DNA from: Polyodon spathula
Taxonomy: Eukaryota > Chordata > Actinopteri > Acipenseriformes > Polyodontidae
Direction: 5' to 3'
DNA: 64,000 nucleotides
NCBI RefSeq assembly: GCF_017654505.1
Contig: NC_054570.1
Location: forward strand, 1,102,074-1,166,073
A program made the position numbers and the translations under genes. Positions within the stretch are counted from its first letter, which is position 1. Each line of letters begins with the position of its first letter. This document shows positions 48,198 to 60,967 of the stretch, piece by piece. A model generated the notes under the pieces. It was not told the DNA's origin. It saw only the letters and a list, made by a program, of their open reading frames with translations, and ran no database searches.

Positions 48198-48635
48198 AAA
48201 CATGCTTTACCAGACCTGTCTGTGCTTTACAATGCTTCCCTATGCTTTACCAGACCTCTCTGTGCTTTACAATGCTTCCCTATGCTTTACCAGACCTCTC
48301 TGTGCTTTACAATGCTTCCCTGTGCTTTACCAGACCTCTCTGTGCTTTACAATGCTTCCCTATGCTTTACCAGACCTCTCTGTGCTTTACAATGCTTCCC
48401 TATGCTTTACCAGACCTCTCTGTGCTTTACAATGCTTCCCTATGCTTTACCAGACCTCTCTGTGCTTTACAATGCTTCCCTATGCTTTACCAGGCCTCTC
48501 TGTGCTTTACAATGCTTCCCTATGCTTTACTAGACCTCTCTGTGCTTTACAATGCTTCCCTATGCTTTACTAGACCTCTCTGTGCTTTACAATGCTTCCC
48601 TTTGCTTTACCAGACCTCTCTGTGCTTTACAATAC
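48198..48635 (+). repeat. 40-bp core array, locus 5
   Basis: Eleven near-identical 40-bp units, flanked left by CCAGTTTTTAAACATGCTTT. Confidence 0.95.
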
Positions 48636-48939
48636 GAAGCTTACCCTGAAGAGTGACTGTGTGAAAATCCAGCTACAGCAATCTCTTTTCTGAAAGGGTG
48701 TGTGTGCAGAGCCATTTCCTCTCCAGACAGACACAGTCCGCAATTCAGCCGCACATTCGATTGGGGGTCCCCGAGCTGCCCCCCGGAAACCTTGTAGATA
48801 AACGCTCAGGAACCAGGAAAACACGATGCAGGGGCTCTGATCTGAATACTGACTGCCCTCAGAACACGGGGGGGGGTTAACTTCATCTCAGCAGGGTCTT
48901 CAGATAACAGTAACGCAAAACAGACACTTTACAGAGACA

Positions 48940-50810
48940 CAAGACTAGAGCTACTCCACAGATCATCATCCGAGACACTAGAGCCATTCTACAGCTACTC
49001 CACAGATCATCATCCGAGACACTAGAGCCACTCTACAGCTACTCCACAGATCATCATCCAAGACACTACAGCCACTCTACAGATCATCATCCAAGACACT
49101 ACAGCCACTCTACAGCTACTACAGATCATCATCCAAGACACTACAGCCACTCTACAGCTACTCCACAGATCATCATCCAAGACACTACAGCCACTCTACA
49201 GCTACTCCACAGATCATCATCCGAGACACTAGAGCCACTCTACAGCTACTCCACAGATCATCATCCGAGACACTAGAGCCACTCTACAGCTACTCCACAG
49301 ATCATCATCCGAGACACTAGAGCCACTCTACAGCTACTCCACAGATCATCATCCGAGACACTAGAGCCACTCTACAGATCATCATCCGAGACACTAGAGC
49401 CACTCTACAGATCATCCACAGAGACACACTACAGCCACTCTACAGATCATCATCCAAGACACTACAGCCACTCTACAGATCATCATCCCAAGACACTAGA
49501 GCCACTCTACAGCTACTCCACAGATCATCATCCAAGACACTAGAGCACTCTACAGCCACTCCACAGATCATCATCCAAGACACTAGCCACTCTACAGCTA
49601 CTCCACAGATCATCATCCAAGACACTAGAGCCACTCTACAGCTACTCCACAGATCATCATCCGAGACACTAGAGCCACTCTACAGATCATCATCCAAGAC
49701 ACTAGAGCCACTCTACAGCTACTCCACAGATCATCATCCAAGACACTAGAGCCACTCTACAGATCATCATCCAAGACACTACAGCCACTCTACAGCTACT
49801 CCACAGATCATCATCCAAGACACTACAGCCACTCTACAGCTACTCATCCAGATCATCATCCAAGACACTAGAGCCACTCTACAGATCATCATCCCGAGAC
49901 ACTAGAGCCACTCTACAGATCATCATCCGAGACACTAGAGCCACTCTACAGCTACTCCACAGATCATCATCCAAGACACTAGAGCCACTCTACAGCTACT
50001 CCACAGATCATCATCCAAGACACTAGAGCCACTCTACAGATCATCATCCAAGACACTAGAGCACATCACTCTACAGCTACTCCACAGATCATCATCCAAG
50101 ACACTAGAGCCACTCTACAGCTACTCCACAGATCATCATCCGAGACACTAGAGCCACTCTACAGATCATCATCCGAGACACTAGAGCCACTCTACAGCTA
50201 CTCCACAGATCATCATCCGAGACACTAGAGCCACTCCACAGATCATCACTCGAGACACTACAGCCACTCTACAGATCATCATCCAAGACACTAGAGCCAC
50301 TCTACAGCTACTCCACAGATCATCATCCAAGACACTAGAGCCACTCTACAGCTACATCCACAGATCATCATCCAAGACACTACAGCCACTCTACAGATCA
50401 TCATCCAAGACACTAGAGCCACTCTACAGCTACTCCACAGATCATCATCCAAGACACTAGAGCCACTCTACAGATCATCATCCAAGACACTAGAGTCACT
50501 CTACAGCTACTCCACAGATCATCATCCAAGACACTAGAGCCACTCTACAGCTACTCCACAGATCATCATCCAAGACACTACAGCCACTCTACAGATCATC
50601 ATCCAAGACACTACAGCCACTCTACAGATCATCATCCAAGACACTACAGCCACTCTACAGATCATCATCCAAGACACTAGAGCCACTCTACAGCTACTCC
50701 ACAGATCATCATCCAAGACACTACAGCCACTCTACAGATCATCATCCAAGACACTACATCCAAGACAGCTACAGCCACAGATCATCACTGGCCCCTCCCA
50801 CTCTACAGCT
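48940..50810. repeat. 44/33-bp satellite, 1.9 kb
   Basis: Units of two lengths are mixed: 44 bp (CTACAGCTACTCCACAGATC-ATCATCCAAGACACTAGAGC-CACT) and 33 bp lacking GCTACTCCACA. Further two-state sites are CCAAG or CCGAG and ACTACAG or ACTAGAG. Confidence 0.95.
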
Positions 50811-50929
50811 ACTCCACATATAGTCATCCCAGGTGATCTTAGACGGCTACAGCAGTATCCACAGAGTCACTCACAGACATCACTATCTTCCGGCACTAAA
50901 CATGTCTCTTTTACAAGGAGCGCTGACTA

Positions 50930-51640
50930 GGTAACCCTCCCCTGACACTGGGCCCCTCCCTTTGAAGATTGCTGGTGCTTCTTTAATCTGTACCGGCTTT
51001 CTTCTCCCCTTTCCCAAAACCATTTCTTCACGTCCTCAGTTAGGTGGGATCTGTCCCTTTTAGCATCTCCCACTTCTCTTCAAATGTCCCCCCCCCCTCT
51101 AGTACCCCCTCACCGGAACACCCCCCCCCCCCTTTATACACATTTTTCTTTCGGGCTTTCCTCTTTTTTTCTTCAAGGAGCGCTGCCCATCTTTCAAACC
51201 CATTCTCTCAGCTCTTATTAACAGGATCACTGGCCCCTTATTTGGAATACTTTTTGCCTTTGAAGGATCTTTCAAACCCATTCTTTGCCAGGATCAGTGG
51301 GATTGACCTCCCGCTTTTAGCAGGATTCCTCTTTCAAACACTCAGCGCACGGCGTCGAAACGGCTTCCCACAGGAATCCACTGTCCCCTCCACGTGAAGG
51401 TTGCCCCATCTTTGAACCCTTCTCTCAGGTTTCTTAACGGATCGCCTGGCCCCTCCCTTTCGGGCTGGGAGTTGCTGCCCATCTTTCCCCCAACCATTTG
51501 TTGGTCTTGCTTGTCAAGTGCCCTCAGTTTAGAGCAGCACGGAATCCACCAGGCAGGATCACTGGCCCCTCCCTTTGAAGGAGTGCTGACCATCTTTCAA
51601 ACCCATTCTGTTGGTTTTCTTGTCAAAGTGCCCCAGTTTT
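50930..51640. repeat. Degenerate long-period repeat
   Basis: Diverged copies of CACTGGCCCCTCCCTTTGAA ... CATCTTTCAAACCCATTCT at irregular spacing of roughly 70-110 bases. Confidence 0.7.
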
Positions 51641-53508
51641 AGCCAGCAGCACCGATACCAGGACTTCCTGTGCCAATCGACACTCTCCCAGCATGCCTCA
51701 CTGTCCCTGAGACCCTTTACCTGTGAGGTCATAGAGGTCACAGGTGAGGTCCTCAGGAACTGGGCGCCATGCCAACGCACTGCCCCCCCCCCCTCCGTTC
51801 ACCAGAGGAGCACCGTGCAGGTTTGAAGAGGGGGTCCTGCTCTTTTTAAAGGGTTAAACCTGAGGTGTGGTGAGCATGCCATCTGTAGGGAACCACTAGT
51901 ATAGTGTGACTCTCCTGGAGCCCCTCAGACTCCTGCCTGGGGTCCTGGTTTTTCTGGGGGGGGGGGGGGGGGGTAGTTCAGACTCAACGTTCCAGATCGC
52001 CACGGTAACGCCGGGGGCAGGCCCAATTGGTTGCCTTTGTGTTCCGTCCGAACGTTCCGATGGCAAGGCAACTGAGGGTCGTGACCCCGCAGAGTTCTCA
52101 TCTCCATGGAAACCCAAGTTCATGCTGTACTGTTTGAAGCTTCATGTCATCCACACATTTACACTGGGAGAGTCTCGCAAGCCAAGCCTCTCTCCATCCC
52201 TCTCTACCCCCTCTCTCCATCTCCACCTCTCCCTCTACCCCCTCTCTCCATCTCCCCCTCTATCCAATTCCACCTCTCCTTCTACCCCCTTCTCTCCCTC
52301 TACCCCCTCTCTCCATCTCCCCCTCTCTCCATTTCCACCTCTCATCATCTGCCCCTCTCTCCATCTCCCTCTCCAATTCCACCTCTCCCTCTACCCCCTT
52401 TCCATCTATTTATCCATCCCTCCTTCTATATCCCCTCTGTCCCTCTCCCTCTCTCTCAGACAGCCTCTTGCGCATTATTGATTCCCCTGTCTGCACACAG
52501 ACAGATTAATGCATCTGCACCTCAGCATCCCAATATATTCAGCCCTGCTTCGGGACTGCCTGTCTGGTTTCCATGGCAACGTACTCGGAGGTTGAGGGGG
52601 GGGGGGGCGATTAGTACGCACTCTTCCTCCCTCCCTCTTCTTTCTCTTCCTCTTCTTTTTCTCTCCTTCTCACTTATTTTTCTGCCTCTTCCCCCCTTTC
52701 ACACCTCTCCTTCTCTCTCAACTTCTCTCCTTTTTTCTTGCCATCTCTCCATCCTTTCCTCTCTCCCTCCTCCCTGTCTCTCTTTCACTCTCTCCACTGC
52801 AGTGAAGCTGCCGCATTAAGACCAGCCCAGTAAGAGAGGCACTCATTTTTTTTTCATACATGGAATCTGCAGAACGGTTTTTTGGCTTCGCCGTTCCGGC
52901 TCAAATCTGAGCTCTTAGTGGAAAACCCTTAGAATAGAAAGCATGTGCCCCACAGTAAAAGCACAGCAAAGTGTAATAAAGCACCGTGCAGAGAACAGTG
53001 ATCTCACACACGGGTCTGTCTGTCAGTGTGGACTGCAGGAGAAGCGCTGGCAGGAGGTCCTGAGCGACTACGAAATACGATCTACAAAACCAGAGAGGCC
53101 TCTCCTAAACAACGAGACGAGGCTTCACTCACACAGAATCACGCACCAGAAACCGAACCCCCCCCCCCACCCACACACAGTGTCACAATGTGGAACTGTG
53201 GTGACCACCCCCCCTGGGGGTGGGGGGGGGAGCTCGGAGTTCCTAGCGGTTTCTGCGATCTTGGGTTTCTGTGATTGATTGGGGGGGGGGGGGGAAAAAG
53301 AACCGTGGAACTGTGAAAGTATGAACGCCACTTGATTACAGCAGAGCGGCTTCAAAACAGGAATCCTGCACCACGCAGTGAAAAGCCTGTGTGGGAAACA
53401 CTTGAGTGGTGACATCAGCATGCCTTTTGTGATGTCATAAGACACAAAGTAGTCGCATCAAACGCACAAGAATAAAGTCAGTCCCCCTCTGTCGCCCGCC
53501 GTGTTGAA
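51641..53508. other. Intergenic, 5' flank of spaca6
   Basis: Poly-G at 51956-51972, a CT-rich CTCTCCATCTCCCCCTCT array at 52180-52460 and a pyrimidine-rich block to 52800. No other gene seen. Confidence 0.5.
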
Positions 53509-55777
53509 ATGCGCTGGAAGCTGCTCTCCCTGTTGGTGCTGCTGTCCCTCCTCTCCAGCCCCCTCTCCTCCGCCTGTTACTTCTGCCTCATAGACAAGAA
53601 CCTGACTGAGACCCTGTGCACTGGATACAAGCTGCCAGACCCCAGCGCTCAGAGCTACGACGAGTGTTTCAACAGCATTCGCAGGGTCTTCGTGGAGGAC
53701 CGGTCCGTGGCGCTGGCTGGGAGAGTGGGTGAGGGACGCGCTTCTCTTTTATAAGGTCTGTTTGAGACGTGCCCCCGGTGGGTAGCAGACTGCCTCTTTG
53801 TCTCGTGGGCACGGGGAAAGCAATTCCAGCTCTTAATGAAAGGAAGTTTACAAGATCAGGGGAGTGGGGGGGGTCCCCCTAGACCAGGGTTACCCAATCC
53901 TGGGGGACCCCCTGTGTGTCTGCTGGTTTCATTCCAACTGAGCTCTCAATTACTCAATTAAACCCTTAATTGAACTGATTATGTGTTTAATTAGACCTTT
54001 TTAATTGCTCTCAGCTCCTAAAAAGTTGCCGATTTCAAGTTACTTAAAAAATCGTTTTGCGTTTAATACGTACAGTTTAATAGATATAATACCGTTTAAT
54101 AATACATACCGTTTAATAATACATACCCTTTAATAATACGTACCGTTTAATAATACATACCCTTTAATAATACGTACCGTTTTCCTGCTCCACAGGTAGA
54201 TATTTTACTCAAATACATTACATCCGGGACAGTGAATGAAGCTGGCGTTTGTGACAGCCTCTGTTACACTTCATTCCGTTTCTTTTGTCACAGCCTCGGC
54301 TCACTTTAAAACATGTGACGCATCCAATTTTAATGACATTTACCACATCAGCTCGTAAAACTGGTACACCTTATTACACCTTAGGGCGCACAGGGGGCGT
54401 GTTTTGTATAAGTTATAAAACCCAGTTCTTTGGCAGCTTTGGCAGTTCTTTGGTATTGTTTATATTCAAGGTGCTCCTGTTCTCGGCGACAGACAGCATT
54501 TCAAATTGTGTTCACAACGTACTTCATTTATAAAGGACTGATTTCCACTGGCCCGCGGAGTCCCCCCCCCCCCCCCCGGGAAATTGTTTACTAGGTATCA
54601 GAGAAATCTGCGGTGTCTCTCGTGTCGTTGTCACAACAGGGAGACAGCTTACAGCGGAGCCCCGCCTCAACTGCTCCTGAACCGGGCGCATTGCAGGAGG
54701 GACATGTCAGACACACGTGGAGCGGTAAGCGGGCACAGGCAGCCACACGTGGAGGGGCGGGCACAGGTGAGCATCGCGGGCACACGCTGCGTGGGACCAA
54801 AAAGCTTTGCAGCGCCTGCATTTCGCTGGGATTGAGACACAATTAAAATACTAATGATAACAGAAGCACGGGACAGTAGATTTCGAAATGTCGCTTCCCT
54901 CAGCAGGGTTCACTCGCTTCGTGAACCTCATTTAGTTCATTCTGTCGGGTGATGCAAAGCGGTTTTGTATTGCTGATGTAACTTTTCTCTTCTTTTTTTT
55001 TTCACCCTCTCAGTTTACACGTACAAATATCTCCTCACGACGGCAGCCAAGCAGTTCAAATCTGAAGCCTGGAAACTCCCCCGAGGTGACTCGTTTCTTA
55101 TTGTTTTAAGAGGCCGCGACATTCAGAGACCGCTAGAGTCCCTGATAGTCCACACTGCCCAGTGTGTAATGGTTAGGGTTAGGGGTTAGGGTTTAGGGTT
55201 AGGGTCTATATCAGACTTTGTATTTGTAAACCACATCGCCATCTAGTGCACAGCTAGTGTATTGCCAGCGCAACTGAAGGAAACCTGCTGCAAAGGGACA
55301 GGCCAATATGTGAGAGCAGCCCTTCAACACAGATTTATTACATTTTTTTCCTTTAAAAGTCTGCAATTAATTTTTACCCCATTTTTCTACCAATTTTTGA
55401 AATGGCCAATTGCATTATTTTAGGCTCAGTTCACCTCCTGAGCGGCCAAGGCTGTCCTACGAAAATGTGTGCCCGTCAGCCGACCCATTTTTTTTTTCAC
55501 CCGTCATGCAGCCACCTCAGAGCTACAGCGTCGGAGGACAATGCAGCTCTGGGCAGAATACAGGCAAGCCTGCAGGCGCCCGGCCAGACCACAGGGGGGG
55601 GCTCATGCACTGTGAGCCGAGGTCTCCCTGGCTGACCTAAACAGATTTATTCCCATGACTGCTGACACAGTAAAAAGCCACACAGTCAGAACAATGTGAA
55701 AATGCCATTGGAAGCTGTTTGTCCTGGACGGCCGTGCGGTAGAGCGGTACACTGCGACTGCCTGGCTCTGACTCTCG

Positions 55778-55830
<53 letters not shown>

Positions 55831-58451
55831 CTCTTCCAGCCTCCGGGTGCGTCCCTCCCTGCGGTAAGCTGCTTCAGTGAAACTTTACCGCTTGGTGCCT
55901 TCTGTTGGGCAACTTGGTCCCGTCACACACAAGCACAGCCCTTCTCCCAATGCTCTAAGCACCCACTAGGTGGCAGTGTTGCGGGGAGGGGGTCTGAGTT
56001 TCCCAGGATGTGACGATTGAAACAGACAATGCAGTACACAGATATTCTTAACAGGATCAGGTTCTGAAGCCTGGTTCGTTTGCATAGCGGTTAAGGCGCT
56101 CGCTGGTGGTGCGCGGAGGTCGCCGATTCCAGCCCCGCCTCCTGCTCCTCCTTCGCCCCGTTGCAGCTCGTTAAGTCAGCCGTGATGAGGTTGCAGCCTG
56201 GCACGCAGCGCCTCTCTCTAACTCTGCTCTCTGTTGAAGGCTATCAGAAGTCTGGGGCCGTCTATAACTGTGTCACCTGCAAATACGATGGCTGTGGATT
56301 CCCTCTGGACTGCCCCAGTGAGTTCCCCTGGTCTCTGCTCATTAAACTCTGGGTTAAACCAGGAATGGGTGGCTCTGCTGTGCAGTGGGAGTCTGATTTG
56401 TATCCCGGTGTGGCGTTTCTTTGCAGTCGTGGAGAAGACGGTTCACGAGAAGAACAGGACTGCGCTGGAGTGCAGCGTCGACATCGAGATCCCACGGGAC
56501 GCGCAGTTCAACTGGAATTACGTCAAAGAGGTTTGCTTATTAATGTGCTTTACAATGCTTCCCTGTGCTTTACACTGTGCTGTGCTTTTCCTATGGGACA
56601 GTTTTCTAAGGGTTAGTTTACCATGGTATGTTTTTTTTTAAATCCCCTCCCCCCCAGGTGAAGACGAACAGCCTGAACCTGTTCAAAGTGGTGACCTCAG
56701 GCTCGGACCGCTGGCTCACGATCTTGAGAACGCGCCGCAGTCAGCAGGGGACCTACATGTGTGAGATCTTCGACCAGGAGAAATCCATCGTGCGGCTCTT
56801 CTTCTTCCTCAGGGGTGAAGAATGCACTGCAGGGTCAGGGTCTGGTCAGGGTCAGGTCAGGGTCAGGTCAGAGTCAGGTCAGGGTCAGGTCAGGGTACAG
56901 AGGCAGGGTTTCCTAATCGGAGTTTAGTATCACGCTCTCAGATTCATCCCACCTGTAGTATTAGATTTCTTTATCGTAAACAACGTCAGTCTATAAATCG
57001 TTAGCCATGCATTTAATACTAGACCACCTGCCATCGGGAGACTAGGAGACACTAAACTGGCCTTGCGTCTGAGGTGAAAGGGTTCTCAGTCTGTCTCTCT
57101 GTGTCCCTGCGTCCCTGTCTCTCTGCGTCCCTGTCTCTCTGTGTCCCTGCGTCCCTGTCTCTTTGCGTCCCTGTCTCTCTGTGTCCCTGCGTCCCTGTCT
57201 CTCTGTGTCCCTGTCCCCTGTCTCCGCAGTGATATCTAAGAATCAGATTGCAGAGGCCGAGTTGCAGGAGCTCTTTGACTCGTCTCTTCACTCTGACTGG
57301 GAGGGAGCCGAGACTGAGGCTAAGGGTGAGGCCACCTCCCGGTCCCGCCTCACCAGCGCCATCGACTTCCTGCTCACCCCCGGCAACCTGAGCCAGGACG
57401 TTTTCATCTACATCACTGTGTGCGTGTCCGCCCTGCTGCTGCTGCCGCTCCTGTGCACAGGGTACTGAGACACTCCCACCCCCCTCGCGATCTCCACTCC
57501 TCATCTATTCACCCCTCTCCCTACCCCATCTCCTCTCCCTCCGCTCTCCCTCCCCATCTCCTCTCTGCTCTCCCTCCCTCCCCATCTCCGCTCCCTCCGC
57601 TCTCCCTCCCCATCTCCTCTCTGCTCTCCCTCCCTCCTCTCCCTCCCCTCCCTCCTCCCCTCCCCATCTCCTCTCCCCTCCCCATCTCCTCTCTGCTCTC
57701 CCTCCCTCCCCATCTCCTCTCCCTCCGCTCTCCCTCCCCATCTCTGCTCTCCATCCCTCCCCATCTCCGCTCCCCTCTCCGTCCCCCCTCTCCCTCCCGT
57801 CTCCCTCCCCATCTCCTCTCTGCTCTCCCTCCCTCCCCATCTCCTCTCCCTCCGCTCTCCCTCCCCATCTCCTCTCTGCTCTCCATCTCCCTCCCCATCT
57901 CCTCTCTGCTCTCCATCCCTCCCCATCTCCGCTCCCCTCTCCGTCCTCCCTCTCCCTCCCCATCTCCTCTCCCTCCCCATCTCCTCTCCCTCCCCATCTC
58001 CTCTCCCTCCCCATCTCCGCTCCCCATCTCCTCTCCTCTCCTCTCCCTCCCCATCTCCTCTCCCTCCCCTCTCCCTCCCCATCTCCTCTCTGCTCTCCCT
58101 CCCTCCCCATCTCCTCTCCCTCCGCTCTCCCTCCCCATCTCCTCTCTGCTCTCCCTCCCTCCCCATCTCCGCTCCCCTCTCCGTCCTCCCTCTCCCTCCC
58201 CATCTCCTCTCCCTCCCCATCTCCTCTCCCTCCCCATCTCCGCTCCCCTCTCCCTCCCCCTCTTGTATCCCATTATCACAAGGCGTTTAAAAATGCATTT
58301 GTCTTTCTCTATCTGTACCACACCCATGCTTAATATAATAGTCAAGAGAAGGAATAACAACACAGAGTGCTGGAAATGAACCTTTCCCCTGACCCCTGAC
58401 TCCTGGTCCTTCTCTTACAGGATTGTATACTGGTGGGCGACCAAGACCTGA
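53509..58451 (+). CDS. spaca6: Sperm acrosome membrane-associated protein 6
   Basis: SPACA6 is a type I membrane protein of the IZUMO-like (IST) family on sperm, needed for sperm-egg fusion in mammals. Coding exons are 53509-53728, 55014-55085, 55840-55863, 56240-56317, 56427-56530, 56658-56814, 57230-57461 and 58421-58451; phases agree and give 305 residues (human 324). There is a signal peptide (MRWKLLSLLVLLSLLSSPLS), a CYFC motif at the mature start, CVPPCG, then CVTCKYDGCGFPLDCP (human has CSGCYSRVCDLPLDCP), an Ig-like domain with Cys pair in ALECSV and GTYMCEIF, the RLFFFLRV end strand, and one membrane helix near the C-terminus (FIYITVCVSALLLLPLL). Exon 3 is only 24 bases. The helical region between CYFC and CVPPC is about 20 residues shorter than in human, so one exon might be missed. 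Introns hold a tRNA-like SINE, a telomere-like run and a CT-rich array. Confidence 0.92.
53883..54070. repeat. Palindromic MITE-like element, half copy
   Basis: CCAGGGTTACCCAATCCTGG, CATTCCAACTGAGCTCTCAA and TTGCCGATTTCAAGTTACTT blocks match the left half of the element at 33690. It lies in spaca6 intron 1. Confidence 0.7.
55171..55207 (+). repeat. Short interstitial telomere-like run
   Basis: GGTTAGGGTTAGGGGTTAGG then GTTTAGGGTTAGGGT in spaca6 intron 2. Confidence 0.85.
55785..55827. repeat. (CT)n tract before spaca6 exon 3
   Basis: A CT run that doubles as an extended polypyrimidine tract for the 24-base exon 3. Confidence 0.9.
56075..56150 (+). repeat. tRNA-derived SINE head or tRNA pseudogene
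   Basis: ATAGCGGTTAAGGCGCTCGC looks like a tRNA A-box region (Ser/Leu type) and GGTCGCCGATTCCAGCCCCG like a B-box, at normal spacing. Stem pairing is poor, so it is not a working tRNA gene. Confidence 0.5.
56541..56640 (+). repeat. 40-bp core element, single-copy form (locus 6)
   Basis: TGCTTTACAATGCTTCCCTG-TGCTTTACAC, followed by TTTTCCTATGGGACAGTTTT and CTAAGGGTTAG. It has one core unit and the same right flank as loci 2 and 3. It lies in spaca6 intron 5. Confidence 0.8.
57090..57225. repeat. CTGTCTCTCTGTGTCCCTGCG minisatellite
   Basis: Units of 12-20 bases running right up to the spaca6 exon 7 acceptor and supplying its pyrimidine tract. Confidence 0.9.
57500..58262. repeat. CT-rich array in spaca6 intron 7
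   Basis: CCCTCCCCATCTCCTCTCCC-type units with CTCTGCT and CTCCGCT variants. Long Glu-Arg-Gly frames on the other strand are artefacts. Confidence 0.95.
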
Positions 58452-59022
58452 ATCAGCCCTGGAGAGCTCAGAGTGATCAGCCCTCTCCGATTAATACAAA
58501 ACTGTGCACAGTTTCAAAGGACTGTCAGCCATGCCTGCTATTTACAATACAATACAATACAATACAATACAATGCAATGCAATGAAACTCCTCTCTGCCT
58601 GTTTGTAGAACTTCATCTACACCGCTTCCAAAGTTCTGCAGTCCTGCGGGCCGACAGTAGGTGGCGCACTGATGACTGCAGTGCCTGCAGCAAGCTGTAA
58701 CTTGCCAATATAGCCTGAAAACATTGAAAAACAGTCCGTCTTAATCCAGGCTGAGCTCAAATTACCGAGCTAAACACACAGGTTACAAACTGCACAATTC
58801 AATCTGGCAACGAAATGCAACTGGCAGCAAACCATTGCAATTACACAGTGATCCAACAATGTAACGAGTAATCTGGGATATATGACTTCTATAGGAAAGT
58901 AATCGGTAATATTTAACATCAATCAGAAGTATATCATTTTCCTTTTTTTCATATTAACTTCCCAAAATATACATTTCTAGTCAGAAAATATTATTATTAT
59001 TATTATTATTATATTATTATTA

Positions 59023-59053
<31 letters not shown>

Positions 59054-59196
59054 AACCAGCACGTTTATTTCAAAGGGTGTAGTTTCTGTATCATCCCACA
59101 TAGTCCCAAAGTGAATGTTGCCAAGGTACAAAAAGACCTTAGAAACGAGCCTACTCATGCTCCGGTCTCATTATTATTATATTATTATTATTATTA

Positions 59197-59283
<87 letters not shown>

Positions 59284-60340
59284 GGGTTTTTATGCTTATC
59301 AATAGGTGTGACTCTATCTGGATTTAGGCATTCTACCAAACGCCAAGTTGAATTTTTTAATATGTATATAATCTCGAAATGTTCTTAAATTTCACAACTG
59401 GGCGAACACCCAAACAAAAAACAGCTAAGAAAAATAAAACCAGCAACTATCCTTAAACGAGATGTCTTTGGCAAATCATGTTTTTAACCCTCCACCTCTG
59501 CAAGAGAACTACTTGAACGTTACTGAGTCGATATATTCAGTAAAAAAAAAAAAAAACTGTGGATTACAGAGACATTCCTAATTATATTTACACAAACTAT
59601 GTTAAATGTTCATACCCCGTGTCCTCAGTAGAGCTCTCCGCATATCCCCAAATGTACCTGATAGATATAACGTGCTGTAATCTTTACTTGCTGCCTCTTT
59701 GTATATTTCAGCGGTATAATTTGCACTTGCTGTAAAGTACACTGTATTGAAATATGAATCTCGCATTTTTTTTTCTTTCCAACATTAAAGAGTTTTGTTT
59801 AATATCACACCCACAACATTTTAGCAGATAATAATAGGTACGCTATATTATTATTATTATTATTATTATTAGTGGTGGTGGTGTTTTAAGGTTAGCGCAA
59901 AATGAAGGTAGTTGGTTTTGGTTTTTAAATTATAAAAAATGCACTTTTAAAAATGGTTAGCTGCATTTGGGAAGGATTTGGGTATTTTTGCTTTTCTTTG
60001 CTGTTAACATCTCAACACATTCGCTCAATGCATATTATATTTAAAATAAATACATAAATAAACAAATCAATAAATAAATCGCTTAATTTATTCGAAAGTA
60101 CGAATCTGTGTGGGTCTGGTTGCTATGGAGTGAAAAAGTGGTCGCCAGGGTTACACTGCACGTTGCTAGGATACGTTTAACATGTCCCTCCCTCTCTGTT
60201 TTTTTTTTTTTTATTTTATTTTTTCTTTTCTTTTTTACCGTTAAAAAGTCTACGGTATTGAAACACGCGAAGAATTGAGTTATTTATGAATGGGGTTTTT
60301 TTGCGCGTTGCTAGGTTACAGCTCACGGAAAGTAATTAGC
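58452..60340. other. Intergenic between spaca6 and the next zinc-finger gene
   Basis: AT-rich, with AATAC repeats at 58540-58580, (ATT)n at 58990-59052 and a long (TA)n at 59196-59281. No gene seen. Confidence 0.6.
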
Positions 60341-60504
60341 ATAAAGAGGTTCTGGTAGCCCCGCCCCCTCTCTCGCCCCCCATGCCCCCTCTCGGTTTCC
60401 GTAGCTGGTACGGACCGGAGTTACTCTGCAGTTGGACCGACACTGGCTCGGAAAGAGAGGTTTAATGATCCGAGTCAGATCACAAGAGCGCTGCGGGCCG
60501 GGTG
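60341..60504 (+). promoter_or_regulatory. GC-rich promoter and 5' UTR of the last gene
   Basis: CCCCGCCCCCTC near 60360 is an Sp1-type GC box in a locally CpG-rich stretch. No TATA box is evident. The ATG at 60505 follows about 140 bases later. Confidence 0.5.
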
Positions 60505-60931
60505 ATGGAGGTACAGTTAATTTTAAACTTTATCTTCACTGAACGCGTTTTAACAATGCCTAGATTTATTCCATTTTTGTGCACCACGATTTAAGCGCCA
60601 CAATGCACCCTCCCAGCGGACTGCAGAGCCGGGCGCTCAGCATGCATCGCTAGAGGAGAGGGGGCTGCGCCTGGCAGGACAACAAGCCATCCCTGCAGTG
60701 GTGTCGCTTTGAACATATCCAGTCTTTATTGTTGGGATGTTAGGGGGGGGGGGGGGGGGGGCGTTGGACGCGCAAGGCTTGGGAGTTTGCACGTGCATTT
60801 GGACCGGGGGTGGGGGGGGGAGGAGAGCAGTGATTCTCAGTATCTCCGAGGAAGCACAATGAACCGAGGTGCAAGTGAAGGAGATGACCAGAGTCCGCTT
60901 GTAAGAAGCGGGATTGGGCTTGTTTTGTTTT

Positions 60932-60967
<36 letters not shown>

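Noticed and set aside
48940..50810. CRISPR-like regular repeats
   Set aside because: Units are directly adjacent with no unique spacers, in an animal genome; this is a satellite. The same holds for the 40-, 48- and 65-bp arrays.
54640..54724. Additional spaca6 exon
   Set aside because: Acceptor and donor are present, but the 85-base length breaks the phase and the entering frame hits a TGA.
56075..56150. Functional tRNA gene
   Set aside because: A- and B-box-like sequences are present but arms do not pair well and no terminator T run follows; more likely a SINE head.
57420..58379. Frames of 230-319 codons over the CT-rich array
   Set aside because: Ser-Pro or Arg-Glu-Gly low-complexity translation of intron 7 of spaca6.
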